From contig JAHLKC010000001.1 in assembly GCA_025449115.1 (NCBI GenBank), positions 248,001 through 312,000 of the forward strand: a stretch of 64,000 nucleotides of DNA, written 5' to 3'. Below, one piece after another: positions 34,808 to 45,472 of this stretch; positions within the stretch are counted from its first letter, which is position 1; each line of letters opens with the position of its first letter. Source of the stretch: Chytridium lagenaria (taxonomy: Eukaryota; Chytridiomycota; Chytridiomycetes; Chytridiales; Chytridiaceae). The translations under genes were made by a program, and so were the position numbers. The notes under the pieces were generated by a model. The model saw only the letters and a list, made by a program, of their open reading frames with translations, did no database searches and had not been told where the DNA came from.

Positions 34808-35987
34808 ATGCGGAGCTATCAACAGCAACGATGGCATCATTCAACCGTCGTTATATTCTTCCTCGCGGTTCTGATTCTCACTGCTTCCCTATGCAAGAGT
34901 GCTGTCATCCCCCCAAAAGCCGGTCACGACAAAGATCCATCTCCACATCCCGCTCCAATGCAACCCCTCCTTAAAACTAAATCCCGCCCCTAAAGGCCCA
35001 GAAGATGTTCAATTGGAACTCGAAGGAAAAAACTCCAAGGACCCAACCCGCTCCCACATAAAGCTGAATCGTATCCACCTGGGTTGGTTCCAGCAGGAAC
35101 AGTCGTGGACGATAAAAAAAAGACCAAGAAAACAAAACGCACTATCGTCATCCCTGAACGTCCTATCGTAGAACTTTCTGGACTTCGCGGGCTGGTGGAT
35201 TATAGAATCCTCGCACCGATGATCGGGAGGGGATGTTCTTCATCTCTGCTCACGTTTCACCTTTTTGATATACCTTGTCTTCGACTGTTCATTTCTAAAG
35301 CTCTGGCTTTGGATTGGTTCTGGGTGGAGCTATTATTAAGCTTCCTCAGATCCTTAAGATTGTGATGAGGAGATCAGCTCTGGGTGTGTCATTTGCTCTT
35401 ATGCGCTCGAAACTTCTGCGTACATTGCTGGGTTAGCTTACAATGTCCGGAGGGCAAATCCGTTCAATACTTACGGCGAACGTGAGTTTTGCGTTTGTTT
35501 TTTTTCTGTGTCTTGAACGATAAAGAAGCCATTTTGATATGTTTTTTTATTTGTAGATGCGTTCATGGCTGTCGCCAACGTCGTCGTTGTAATGCTCATG
35601 TTCCATTACAAGAATGATCATCGCCGACTCATAATCGTTCTATTCTTCACCACTGCGTTCACCTACGCCCTTTTTGACTCAAGAATCGTCACAGACTCCA
35701 TTCTACTTTCCCTCCAATGGGTCGCCATCTTAATAGGTGTCTTTTCAAAAGTCCCTCAGATCATGGAGAACTATGAAACAAGGTCAACGGGTCAATTGAG
35801 TGCCATAACTGTTGGTCTTCAGACTGTTGGATCTTTAGCGAGGTGCTATACAACTGTCACGGAGGTCGGGGATCCTGTCATTTTGATTACGTATGTGGTG
35901 GCGACGGTGCTAAATGGAGTCGTGTCTTATCAAGTGTGGCTGTATTGGGGGAGACCTAGAAGGGCCCCACTTTCTCGAAAGGATTGA
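34808..35987 (+). CDS. MPDU1: Mannose-P-dolichol utilization defect 1 protein (PQ-loop family)
   Basis: Polytopic ER membrane protein needed for use of dolichol-phosphate-mannose and -glucose in N-glycan and GPI assembly, which links it functionally to PIG-H in this window. The first PQ-loop reads LRLFISKALG-FGLVLGGAIIKLPQILKIVM, followed by RRSALGVSFALM. Then come TSAYIAGLAYNVRRANPFNT YGE, intron, AFMAVANVVVVMLMFHYKND. The second PQ-loop is VAILIGVFSKVPQIMENYET RSTGQLSAITV with VGSLARCYTTVTEVGDPVIL. The C-terminus is WLYWGRPRRAPLSRKD. The N-terminus differs from the usual family: MRSYQQQRWHHSTVVIFFLA, a signal-like helix, then a Pro/Lys-rich luminal-type stretch. Frame breaks near 34975, 35310 and 35400 must be corrected. 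Family call firm, N-terminal structure tentative. Confidence 0.83.
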
Positions 35988-36103
35988 ATGTACTTACTTT
36001 ATAATGACATTTTTGAAAATTCATTATAATAATGACTGTGGGCTTTTCTTCCGACGAAGTTCCGTCTCATTGCCTGGAGGTAAACGGCTTTCATCAGTTT
36101 GAA

Positions 36104-37327
36104 TGGATAATAACATTCAGGCTGTGAGAACTAGCGCAAGAGCACTGTTGTCGGATCCAGAAATAACTAAAGATGTGAACGTGAGTATCCATCTAGCCAA
36201 GCAGTCCAACTAAACAGGCCATGCAGATAAATGATGCTGAGATTCAAACCTTTTTAAAAAACCTCGATGTTGGGCTTTATGAGCGGTTATCCAAGACCGA
36301 AGCAGCAGCCATGCCTCTTCGGTTCGACAGCGTTGAACAAGAGTTGAATTTTCTCGGCCTCTTCTTTCTTCTCAACATTGGCAGCGGATGGCGCAAGGAA
36401 CTTCACGAAGCTGTTGACAGGGTATACAAGTTATCCATTTTAACATTATTGATTGCTTTGATCTTTAGGGAGCCTTTGACACGATTCGGTTTGGACTCCT
36501 GAGCCTTCACATTTCGGGAGAGCGTCTTAGCGCCGGCTTTCTTCGAGACATCCGCGGACCCGATGTGGCTAGCTACTTTGATCTTCCTTACATCAGAGAG
36601 GTTGCTCACCCGACACTCGTAGGAGTTTCCATGTCTGAGCCTCACCCAGTCCGGCCTTTTATTGATATTTTAACATCAATTATGAATGAGACGGGAGGGT
36701 ACTCAGTGACAGTGGATATTCAGGGATGGGAGCCTTTTTGCTGGATATTACAAAACCTGTTGGAGGGGAACCGCAGGCGGCGGAGGAGGTTGTAAATAAT
36801 CTTGTGAAGATGTTTCCGGGGTTTAGAGATATGGGTAGGGTCAGGGATCGAGGTAATGAATTGACGATTTACACAACTAACACTTATCGAAAGATGTTTT
36901 CATCTTTAAGAAAGCCCAGCTTCTCGTTGCTGAAATGCGTCGTCGTTTCAAAGGCGTCGATTCAAAGCGTTTCGATTTCAGCGAGTCTGAGGCGTTCACT
37001 ATCGGTGCGGATAATGTGATTCCGAGGGTGCTGGTCCATCTCAATATTTTAAGTCTTTCGCCTAAATTGGCTGGGCTTATTGAGGATCAAGTGGATCTGG
37101 GGTCAGTGAAGGATGCACAGGAGGAAGGCTTGGATTGGATTCTTCGGATCGCGGCAGTTGAAGCTGGAGAAAGAATTGTTGTGGCAGCAAAAGCAGCTAA
37201 AGAGGAGGGAACCCTTGCTGTGAATATTAAGATTTCTGAGCTTGAGACTTATTTGTGGATGCTAGGGAAGGAGAAGGAATTTAGGCCTCTTAAGCGCCAA
37301 GTGAACAAGAAGACTAGCTTCTATTGA
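36104..37327 (+). CDS. QNG1: Queuosine salvage protein (Qng1, DUF2419)
   Basis: Queuosine-5'-phosphate glycosidase family; it frees queuine for tRNA modification from salvaged queuosine nucleotides. The ATG at 36104 starts VRTSARALLSDPEITKDVN, intron, then INDAEIQTFLKNLDVGLYER L. Family blocks follow: ALPLRFD-type PLRFDSVEQELNFLGLFFLL N, GSGWRKELHEAVDRGAFDTI RFGLLSLHISGERLSAGFLR, ILTSIMNETGG, FPGFRDMGRV, KKAQLLVAEMRRRFKG, FTIGADNVIPRVLVHLNILS L, and LETYLWMLGKEKEFRPLKRQ with a terminal KKTSFY. The C-terminus matches the family's usual short basic end. Frame breaks near 36700 and 36880 are small. It lies 117 bases after MPDU1 on the same strand. Queuine salvage rather than synthesis is expected in a eukaryote. 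Confidence 0.87.
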
Positions 37328-37419
37328 AATTAGCATAAAGAGAAAGCGCAGTTTGCCATTGATCTTGAATTTAGGATTGATTAAAGTACATGACAGCGAA
37401 GAACATAATATCCGCCAAA

Positions 37420-37985
37420 TCAGGTATTGCTGCTGCATCGGTGTAAGGTTGCCCAGGTTCGGGATCTTGTCCCCAATCCTCCACTTCCTGAAGTTGGTGC
37501 TGCTCCCGATCCCAGAACCCGTCCACCAGAGGCAGGGAAAGAAGCGGCGCCTCCTTTGGCGAGACTCGCCACTAATCGCTCAACCTTGACAATGTCTGCT
37601 CCAACCACCTCTTCTACCTTCTTTCCGTTAAGGAAGAACTGAAAAGTAGGCATCGCCTTCACTTCATGCTCCGAGGCAATTCCTCTCTGCTCATCGACAT
37701 CAACCTTTAGAAAGTTTGCGTTGGGGAAGCGGTCAGCAAGTTGCTCGAAGCGGGCGCAACTTGTTTGCATGGTCTGTTAGGGTGGCATTTGTCAGTCGGT
37801 TTGGTTTACAGTGTATACCCACCCACACCAACTCGCAGTGAAGTCCACAACGGTAAGCTTTGAGCCATTCTTAAACTTTTTAAACTAAAGACATACAACG
37901 GGGCCGGGGTTAGAAGGAACACGGCATTCTGGACGGCCAAAGCCTTTCTCACCTGAGCCTCACTAGTAATATGAGTTGATGGCAT
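37420..37985 (-). CDS. Thioredoxin
   Basis: Cytosolic or nuclear thiol-disulfide reductase. Exons: MPSTHITSEAQ (start 37985), then FKKFKNGSKLTVVDFTASWC, and after an intron GPCKQVAP-FEQLADRFPN, so the WCGPC active site is split by the intron. It continues ANFLKVDVDEQRGIASEHEV KAMPTFQFFLNGKKVEEVVG AD, with the cis-Pro in AMPTF. A base is missing in a T run near 37749, between QVAP and FEQL. After the thioredoxin fold the protein continues with a Gly/Ala/Pro tail, stopping at 37420 or, in the other frame, at 37371 (ending FFAVMYFNQS). Tails of this kind are unusual for plain thioredoxins, and no PITH domain is seen. Confidence 0.85.
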
Positions 37986-38200
37986 TTTTGGGAATATTGA
38001 AGAAATCGAATAAAGAGTGAAATTGTTAGGATGCCGACAATACGACTGGTGCTTTGCATGCGTAAGATCTTTGATATTTATGTACAGAGGTGGGGATACG
38101 GTGAGTATGAACGATAACCAGGAAAATTATTGTGGCCGCGCAGTGTGGAGCTTTGTTCGTCATGCGTTGGTAGATTGTCCGGAAGGATATCTGACTGTCC

Positions 38201-38686
38201 TCAAACCTTGATTTGCTTCAACGACGCAGCCTTGACCTGCTCCCAGTCAACGTTGTCATCCAGCTCCTGATCTATTTCCCCGATGAGTGCGCTGTAGAAA
38301 GCAAATTTAGGATGATGGAAACATTGAATGCCAAACAAGAAACCCTTACACATTGCCTCCTCTGATGATGTATAGCCCAATGGCACTCCTCAACTCCCTC
38401 TGCCGCCGAGAAAACACGTTCGACAGCCTTGTTGAGTACCAACGTCGTTGTTTGGTCAATAGCCCTCAAGTCCCCCTATATGCGTGTCAGAAAACGAGTT
38501 GAGGACACCAAGGAAAGCTCCGTGCGCGTACCACAATAATACGTCCGTCATTCGTCAGAACCGACACTTGCTCTTTACGTATAAACGAAAAGTAGGTTAA
38601 GTCAGATCTCGCAGGATAGACTTATCCATTATAATCCGTTACTCACTGTTAATAAAACTATAGACGTCCGACTTGATGTCACTCAT
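38201..38686 (-). CDS. LSM8: U6 snRNA-associated Sm-like protein LSm8
   Basis: Subunit of the nuclear Lsm2-8 ring that binds the 3' end of U6 snRNA. It starts at 38686 (MSDIKSDVYSFIN) and splices to KQVSVLTNDGRIIV (Sm1, with the NDGR turn), then GDLRAIDQTTTLVLNKAVER VFSAAEGVEE, then PLGYYIIRGGNV-like Sm2. The end is IGEIDQELDDNVDWEQVKAA SLKQIKV. GEIDxELD after Sm2 separates LSm8 from LSm1. Four short introns. One frame slip near 38385 is needed for the IRG block. Length about 95-100 residues, normal for the family. Confidence 0.87.
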
Positions 38687-38730
38687 TTGATGAATCTGAA
38701 AAAAGGCTTCGAAGAAGAAAAAAATCTTGC
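38687..38730. promoter_or_regulatory. Bidirectional spacer between LSM8 and PAM17
   Basis: Only 44 bases separate the LSM8 start (38686, minus) and the PAM17 start (38731, plus). It is A-rich (GAAGAAGAAAAAAATC) with no TATA box, so the two genes must share or overlap promoters. Confidence 0.45.
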
Positions 38731-39680
38731 ATGCCTTTTTCATTCACTATGACGACGACTACAACGATGTTGGCAGGGCTTTCCCTTCGAAACCGCCTTT
38801 CAACTCATGGTCTTCGCTCTGTCTCTACTATCTCACCCAGGAATCCCATTGGCCTGTTACCTTCCCGTTCGAATTATATGTTCCTTCCTCTTCTGCCTCA
38901 ATCGTCCTTCGTACCCCCACCTTGGGCACATTGCAATCGACACCATTTTCCACATTAAGAAACAAGCCTGCCGCGTCCGTAAATACTGTTTCGTCGACCA
39001 TGATTTCATGGAAGGAATACTTTGGGCTTCGAAGGTCAAAGAAGGTGGCGGAAAGGGCTGGTGGAGTAGTCGCTGGTCTTCTGGGATTGACCGTCAGTGG
39101 ATATTACTTCTTTGCTGTGGCCGAGTTTGACCCGACTGAGCCTGTTTGGATATTTCCCGATCCGAGTATGGCATATGCTCTGGGAATTTTTCTGACGGGT
39201 GGTGTTTGCGCTGGAGCAGGCATAATTGCTGGTGGGCAGATTTGGCGAGCTCTTCAGAGAAGGTGGGGCACGGTCCTTATAATATTGTTTTGCTAATTAT
39301 ACATCCACTAACAACTTATTTTCCCGTTTAGCCAAGTTTTGAAGGCAATTGATTTGGTATTGTTCATTCTTACCTTTTAGTTCAGTTATTTTTGACACCT
39401 TTATTTTCTGGCAACAATCTAACATAAGCGATACTGCAGAGGGATAAGGAGTTTTTCCACAGGATCCAGTCCAAGAGACCATCAGAGGTCAACTTTCCAT
39501 CGACAACCCAGCACCTGACTATTATGGGGAAGCCGTCACCAGCGTATCAGAATATAGGGCATGGCTCAAGAAGCAAAGAGCCGTATGTTGTCATTATTTT
39601 CTTTTGCCTTTCTAATATTTTTTTAAACCCAGTACCGCTTGAAGATGGGCGATTTTCGGGCTGTAAAGGCGAAGAAGTAG
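38731..39680 (+). CDS. PAM17: Presequence translocase-associated motor subunit Pam17
   Basis: Inner mitochondrial membrane protein of the TIM23 import motor, found in fungi. The N-terminus (MPFSFTMTTTTTMLAGLSLR NRLSTHGLRSVSTISPR) is Arg/Ser/Leu-rich, a good matrix-targeting presequence. The mature part starts TMISWKEYFGLRRSKKVAER AGG and has two membrane segments (VAGLLGLTVSGYYFFAVAEF and ALGIFLTGGVCAGAGIIAGG) joined by FDPTEPVWIFPDPSMA, the family's FDPT loop. The matrix tail includes DKEFFHRIQSKRPS, LSIDNPAPDYYGEAVTSVSE YRAWLKKQRA and YRLKMGDFRAVKAKK. Frame changes near 38920 (C run) and 39485 are needed. Stop TAG 39678-39680. Confidence 0.86.
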
Positions 39681-39900
39681 TAGTTTCGAGAGTTTAATTT
39701 GGGCTTTTAGAGAAGAGTCTTGGAGACTCACGTGGCGTTTAAGTGTGGCCAGCCTTTTGTTTCTGAAAAAGCACTTTGTAAGAGTAAAAAGATGCTATAG
39801 AAGCTTTGTTTTGGAAAGGCTAAAATAAATTAAGCTTTATTTGCTTCATATTTCCTTTTCATCTCCCCTTTATAATCGCCTCCCGCAGTTTTGTTCCGTA

Positions 39901-41545
39901 ATGAAAATGCTTTCTATTTGGATACTTTTCGTGGTCCACGCCTTTGCTCCCTTTGCTTGTGCGGCTGGAAATACAGCTTGCATCAAAGCAGTTGATCAAG
40001 ACTTTCGCTACATTCTGGCATTGGAGCCTGGGCGTCGGTCGGGCCGCGGGCGAGATTCAAGTATCGAATCTGGGTTAATTCAATGGGGGGAGGGCCAGAA
40101 ATGGCCACTCTAGATAAGCTGTGGAATTACGGCACGTTTACAGGGTAGGTAATTTTTGCAAGCCTTTAATTGTACTTACGGCGGAATAAGAGTTTCCGTA
40201 AGCTTTCCAGGAGGTGTGTTGGCTTGCGAGAAGTTTTTGGGAGCTATTGAGAACCAGGAGTCAGAGGTGGCGGGGACGACGTCAAGAGGCATCCGAGTTT
40301 TAGCTGCGGAGGAGGATATGAACGCCAAAGTACATGGACTTGAGATGGATTCGCCTTGGGTGAGTTATTTATTATATCTATCGCGAAATTCTGACGAAAA
40401 AAACTTGAGGGGCTCGACCGCATTGATCAAAAAAACTTACCATTGGATGGGAAATATCACTATTCTAATGGTGGGGAGGGTGTTGATATTTATATTGTGG
40501 ATACGTGAGTTTCTACGTTAATTGTTCCTTAAAGTAACTTGATGCTTAAACAGAGGGGTACAGATTCATCATCGCGACTTTGAGGACCGCGGCGAGTGGG
40601 GAGTAACAACTAGGACTGACTCACCGGATGAGGACGACAACGGCCATGGCTCGCATGTCGCAGGTAAAAGCTTTTATGGTAAACCAATATCTGAAAGCGA
40701 CATATCTTATGTAGGTATTGCAGGAGGGGCTGTCTTCGGTGTTGCGAAGAAAGCACGTATAATTGCGGTTAAAGTCTTGGATGCTGATGGTCATGGGCCC
40801 TACTCAGAGCTTATAGGTAATACTTGAAGACTTAGTACGATATTCATACAAAGACCTAAAGAGGGCTTGCAATGGGTTGCAAATGAGACTCAGCGGCGAA
40901 AACGGCAATCTGTCGTGAAGTGAGTTTTTAGCATCCTTTTCGTTTTCTCACTGCGCATCAGTCTTTCTATTCAAGGTCGCAAAAGTGAGGTCCTAAATAA
41001 GGCTATTTTGGGGCTGACGAACCTCGGTGTCCATGTCACGTCGGCTGCTGGTAATATGGGTTCTGATGCATGCAAATATTCTCCTGCTTCGATCTCTCCT
41101 TCCACTCCCGTGATTTCTGTAGGCGCAACGGACGAAAACGATATTTTGGCTACCTTTTCGAACTTTGGAGATTGCGTTTCGATCCTCGCCCCAGGCAAAA
41201 ATATACCCTCGGTACATGCAGAGTCTATTGATGGATACATATCGCTTTCTGGAACAAGTATGGTATAAGCTATTTACTTAATAGCCATATTAATTACTCT
41301 CTCGTATCTTTTATTATAGGCTAGTCCTCATGGTGCGTCTATTTATTTTTCAATCTCGGACATTACAATTTTAGGCTTACTCCTTTATAGTCGCGGGAGC
41401 TGTAGCTCGAATTTTGTCGTCCTCAGACGGCTTTGTTGATCCATGGGAAATGAAGAACATGATTGTTTCGCGAGCGAGTCGCGGTCAAGTTGAGAGGAAG
41501 GATGAAAGCGTAGTTGATTTTGCTGGTCTTTTATTCCTTCCTTAA
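39901..41545 (+). CDS. Secreted subtilisin-like serine protease (peptidase S8, with I9 propeptide)
   Basis: Extracellular or vacuolar proteinase K-type protease. Signal peptide [21 protein letters not shown]. The I9 inhibitor region is [10 protein letters not shown]...YGTFTG and [21 protein letters not shown]. The catalytic domain shows Asp in [20 protein letters not shown], His in [13 protein letters not shown], oxyanion Asn in [10 protein letters not shown], and Ser in [14 protein letters not shown], so the triad is complete. GHGSHV replaces the usual GHGTHV. It ends [32 protein letters not shown] and stop about 41545. Several 45-60 base introns are needed. The propeptide region near 40040-40110 looks frame-shifted. 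Confidence 0.85.
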
Positions 41546-41733
41546 ATTTTACAATAAAGATCGAATTTTATATTATTCTAACGTGTATTAAAATTAATTT
41601 AAAACATATTGCGCTATGCTTCGACGCAGATTCGATATACTATTGAAAGCATGAACCTTGCCTATACGCGCTTCTGTTCTGTAATAGGAAGTGTCAGTTG
41701 ACAATTTCCTTCGTTTTGCATGCAACGCCAATA

Positions 41734-44700
41734 ATGCTCTGTCGACGGCGAATATCACAGCTTTCAACCCTAAACATCCATCGCCAAATCCTTCAAGCTT
41801 CCATCCCCATTCTTCTCCCATCACGATGCTTCAGAATGAAGAAAACGAGGAAAGAGACCTCCGCCAACGACGTGGAGGGCTTCGGATTCACGCCAAGCGA
41901 TATTGACACATTGTCACAATCCGTAACAGATCATGCAGCTAGTGAAGATGGGGATGGAAAAGCTTTTGAAGCTGAGCAAGAGGAGCCAAAGCCACCTGCA
42001 TCATGGCGAGACATCATGCATCAATATAAGCAATTCACTGACGTCCAATCGGTGCATGCGTCCCACAAGTTCAAGATGAGGACGCAACTGTTTGATTTAC
42101 TTGAAAGTGCTGTCACGAAGAATATGGGTCCTCTTGAAAAGATTAAGTTTGGAAAGCACATCAAAACTATTAAGAAGTTCCAAAGCCGATACTTTTTGTT
42201 GGAGGAGGAGAAGGGCTTTAATGAGAAGATGGCCGAGTTTGAAGAAAAGCTTCGGCAACTTATGCAAGAAGAAGATGGAGGCGGAATGTTTCATCCAGAG
42301 GAGTTTTCCCTTCTCAAGGAGAAGCTGCTAGCTGTGCAAACTGCCGAGGCCGATATTTGGGAGAAGTTGAATCAAGAGCTAGAGGCTTTGAAGGAAAAGG
42401 TGAATGGCGCAGACCAAGACTTCTGGTCATCTTTTACGACAAAATGGGGTGGCATGTTCCGAAATCAACAGCGTGAAACACCTTCTTTGAATAGGACGAG
42501 TGAGAATGAGATTGACGCGCCTGAAATCGCGGACTCTTCTTCGATAATCCCTTCTGGACCTACTTCTGTGAAAGCAGAACGCGGGACGGCTCCAATGCAA
42601 AACTCTTCCTTAGAGTCTTCTCCTACTTCTGTGAAAGCAGAACGCGGGACGGCTCATATGCTAAACTCTTCCTTCGAGTCTTCTCCTGTTTACTCACGAG
42701 CGGGAACGACGATACTTCACACGATATTCCAAAGGTTATTTAAGTTTAAATTAACGTCCCAAGACGTCAATGAGAGACAGCAAGTCGTAAGAGACTTTAA
42801 TCATAGTGCCATGGAGAACATGGTGGAAGGAATTTTGCGGCGAGACACTCAGATGATTAAGCTCCGGCGAGATAACCAGCTGGCAAATCTCGAGGAAAGG
42901 GTCAAGATCATTGAGGTGCTTCTTAAAAGCCGACGCGAGCGCAATATTCGCCAGCCGCATCTGTTAAAATCAGCCGAAGCTATAGGAACTGCTCGTCCGC
43001 AAAGTCTACTCTCACGGCTTTGGAATGGAATAAGGGGCTCTTCGCGAACTAGAGAGTCTCGGAGAGCCCATGTGATCACTAAAAAGGATACCTCAGAATC
43101 AGCGGATGTTGCAAGTTCCACCAAAACGGAGACAGTGGCGGAAGATATCATTGTAGATCCGGCAGAAGCCCTCACCCCCTATATTGTCAAGGTACTTGAA
43201 GAAAAGGAATCAAGCCTGTTCCTGTTCGCCCATCGGTATCGTCAGATGCCAAGGTCTACGTTTTGAAAACAATTAAAGAAGCGGATACGTTCGTATCGAC
43301 GATCGTAGAAATTTCAAAGTCCAAATATACCATCAAGACTGTGGGCTTTGATATCGAGAGTTGTAACTTACCTGGGCATACTGAGCAGGTTCCAGCAGTG
43401 CTACAAATTGCCTTCAGTCCATTGCTTGTGGGAGTCTTTCAGGTAAAATTGCTTCCTATATTAAGTCTACTTTATTTTGAAAATGATTTACTTTATACGA
43501 TTTGTCGCTCCATTTACTTACGCCAGTAAACCCTTTCCTCTTTAGATCTATCAAATGAGTCTCCCCGGTGGCCCTCCCGTAAGTTTAATTTTGTCTTATA
43601 TAATGTCGCTTAGTCACCTATACAACATTAGGCGAGTCTTTCTCGACCTCTCTTCGATTTATGCTGGAAAACCCAGCATTTTGCAAAAACGGGTGTAGGA
43701 GTTCAACTTGATAATCACAAGCTCAATAAATTCTATGGCATCGAGGTAAGCTAAAAGACATATATTAATTTATGTTTTCTTGCGACTTAGTGTATTCTTG
43801 TGCTTAGGTGAAGGCATCGTTGGACTCATCCGTAATCGCTCGACTTGTTGGAGTAAAGTCTCGAAGTCTTGCAGGACTTTACTACATGTAAGTCTACGTT
43901 TCGTTGTCTGAAACATTCATCCTTCACTAATACCATATGCAGATATGTCAACAGTCTTGAGCCTTCCTTTAAGATCAGTAAGTCGTCACGCAGTTTCAAC
44001 TGGGACTCGGAGAAATTGGACGACCGAGCCTTACGATATGCAGCGGACGATGCCTTGGCTTCGCTTAAGCTATTCAAAAGCATGTTTCGTCTACCATCAC
44101 TGAAAATAGCTCCATGGGAAAAGGAGGTTCATCCAAGCTTCAGAGGCGACGCGTTGGCCTCACTACCCCCACCTTTTAAAAGCTGCAATTGCCACCCACT
44201 TCTTCAGCTCCAGTGGACGGACCAGCACAAAGCGCGGTAGACTTATCGATTACTTCCAAGGATACTGTCTCAGCGACGTCAGTGGAGAATTCAGCTTCAG
44301 ATGCAACATTAGACAAGCTTAAAGAGGTTGTGCCATTCAAGAAAGAGGATGGGGTTCTAAAGGAGACCTCAACTAAGGATGGAGTTATAACGAAGCTTCT
44401 GAAGAGGAAGTGACCCCGGAACAACATCTGTGGATACAGTCATCGATCCCGCTGCGAAATCAGATTTTTGCTAAATTGAAAGAACCGCTACCCGCGTCGT
44501 CTCCAATAGTTCTCACACCCAAGATGGAGGTCGAACTCGCAAATCACTTCGTATCCAGGTACACTGCATGCGGCACGTCAATAAGGAAGAAGGATGTAGT
44601 GAAAGTTGTTGGAGCGCTCCTTTACGAAACGACCGTCAGTAGGAAGAAGAACAATGACCAAGTCATCCCAGCCACCGCCTCACATGAATTTATTACAAAC

Positions 44701-45235
44701 GCTGGAGCTCACGCTGTTGCATCCTGGCTAAATCGGCGCAAGCTACAACATCAAAACTTGATGGTGGTCATTGATACCATGAGTTTCTGTAAATCAAGAG
44801 ACGACCTACTTCCTCATCCGCCCCAGGCTCCAAACCCAAAAAGTCTGAAAAGGCTAATGCCCTACAGCCTTTAAACACGAAACCTTTACGGCCTTTACAA
44901 AAAGCCAATGGAGCATCTTCTGTGGACAGCGGAGCCGAAGCTGTGGCAAGTCCTGATACGCTAGCTGTAATAAGGAATCTGACTCAAGCTGAAGTGGGGT
45001 CAGTTGGCAAGGTAGCAGAGGCGAGGACAGCGGCGATGGAAAGCCTTCTTTGCAATTGAGCGCAGGAAAGCCTTCATCAATCTTGACAGACAAGACAACT
45101 AGAGCAGCAATGCCGTCATCGTTGACAGACAAGGCAAAGAGCCCTTCACCACCTGCAACAGCAAAAGCGGCACCCCAGCAGCAACTACTACAACGGCACA
45201 AGGGAAATAGATTTAATACTGTGCTTTTAATTTAA
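41734..45235 (+). CDS. Coiled-coil protein with DEDD-type 3'-5' exonuclease domain, possibly mitochondrial
   Basis: Starts MLCRRRISQLSTLNIHRQIL, a basic amphipathic stretch that suits a mitochondrial presequence. About 400 residues of charged coiled coil follow (FGKHIKTIKKFQSRYFLLEE, EKMAEFEEKLRQLMQEE, FSLLKEKLLAVQTAEADIWE KLNQELEALKEKV), with a tandem Ser-rich duplication. After a frame break near 43200 comes SDAKVYVLKTIKEADTFVST, then the exonuclease: VGFDIESCNLPGHTEQVPAV LQIAF (ExoI, D and E), VQLDNHKLNKFYGIEVKASL DSSVIARLVGV (ExoII region), and NWDSEKLDDRALRYAADDAL ASLKLF (ExoIII, Y-x3-D). This is the RNase D/WRN-exonuclease class. The C-terminal extension (44190-45235) is Ser/Lys-rich in broken frames and may be part of this gene or another. 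Whether coiled coil and nuclease are one protein needs RNA data. Confidence 0.65.
42550..42675 (+). repeat. 63-bp in-frame tandem duplication
   Basis: Two 63-base copies encode PTSVKAERGTAPMQNSSLES S and PTSVKAERGTAHMLNSSFES S. Nucleotide identity is high (CCTACTTCTGTGAAAGCAGA begins both), so the duplication is recent. It preserves the frame of the disordered linker. Confidence 0.85.
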
Positions 45236-45394
45236 TGCATTTGCGCATTCAACATTCATTAACTCTTGCATTTTACCCATATTTATAAAAAAAAATAAAT
45301 ATGTTGCCCATATATTTACCGCGAAACAAATAAAAAGTATCTTAATAAACAGTATTATAACGGTTGTCTAAAATCACGTGACCTTCACATGATC

Positions 45395-45472
45395 AGAACT
45401 GCGGAAAAGAATGTTCTGGAAAGAACAATTAAAAATTTCACAAATTTCCGCAGTTCTCTTCAAGTATAAAAA
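45395..45472 (+). promoter_or_regulatory. Heat-shock element inside a 13-bp inverted repeat, followed by a TATA box
   Basis: AGAACTGCGGAAA (45395-45407) and TTTCCGCAGTTCT (45445-45457) are perfect inverted arms. Between them, GAATGTTCTGGAA (45409-45421) is a perfect three-unit nGAAnnTTCnnGAA heat-shock element. TATAAAAA follows at 45465-45472. This reads as a heat-inducible core promoter on the plus strand. No convincing gene lies directly downstream. Confidence 0.55.
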
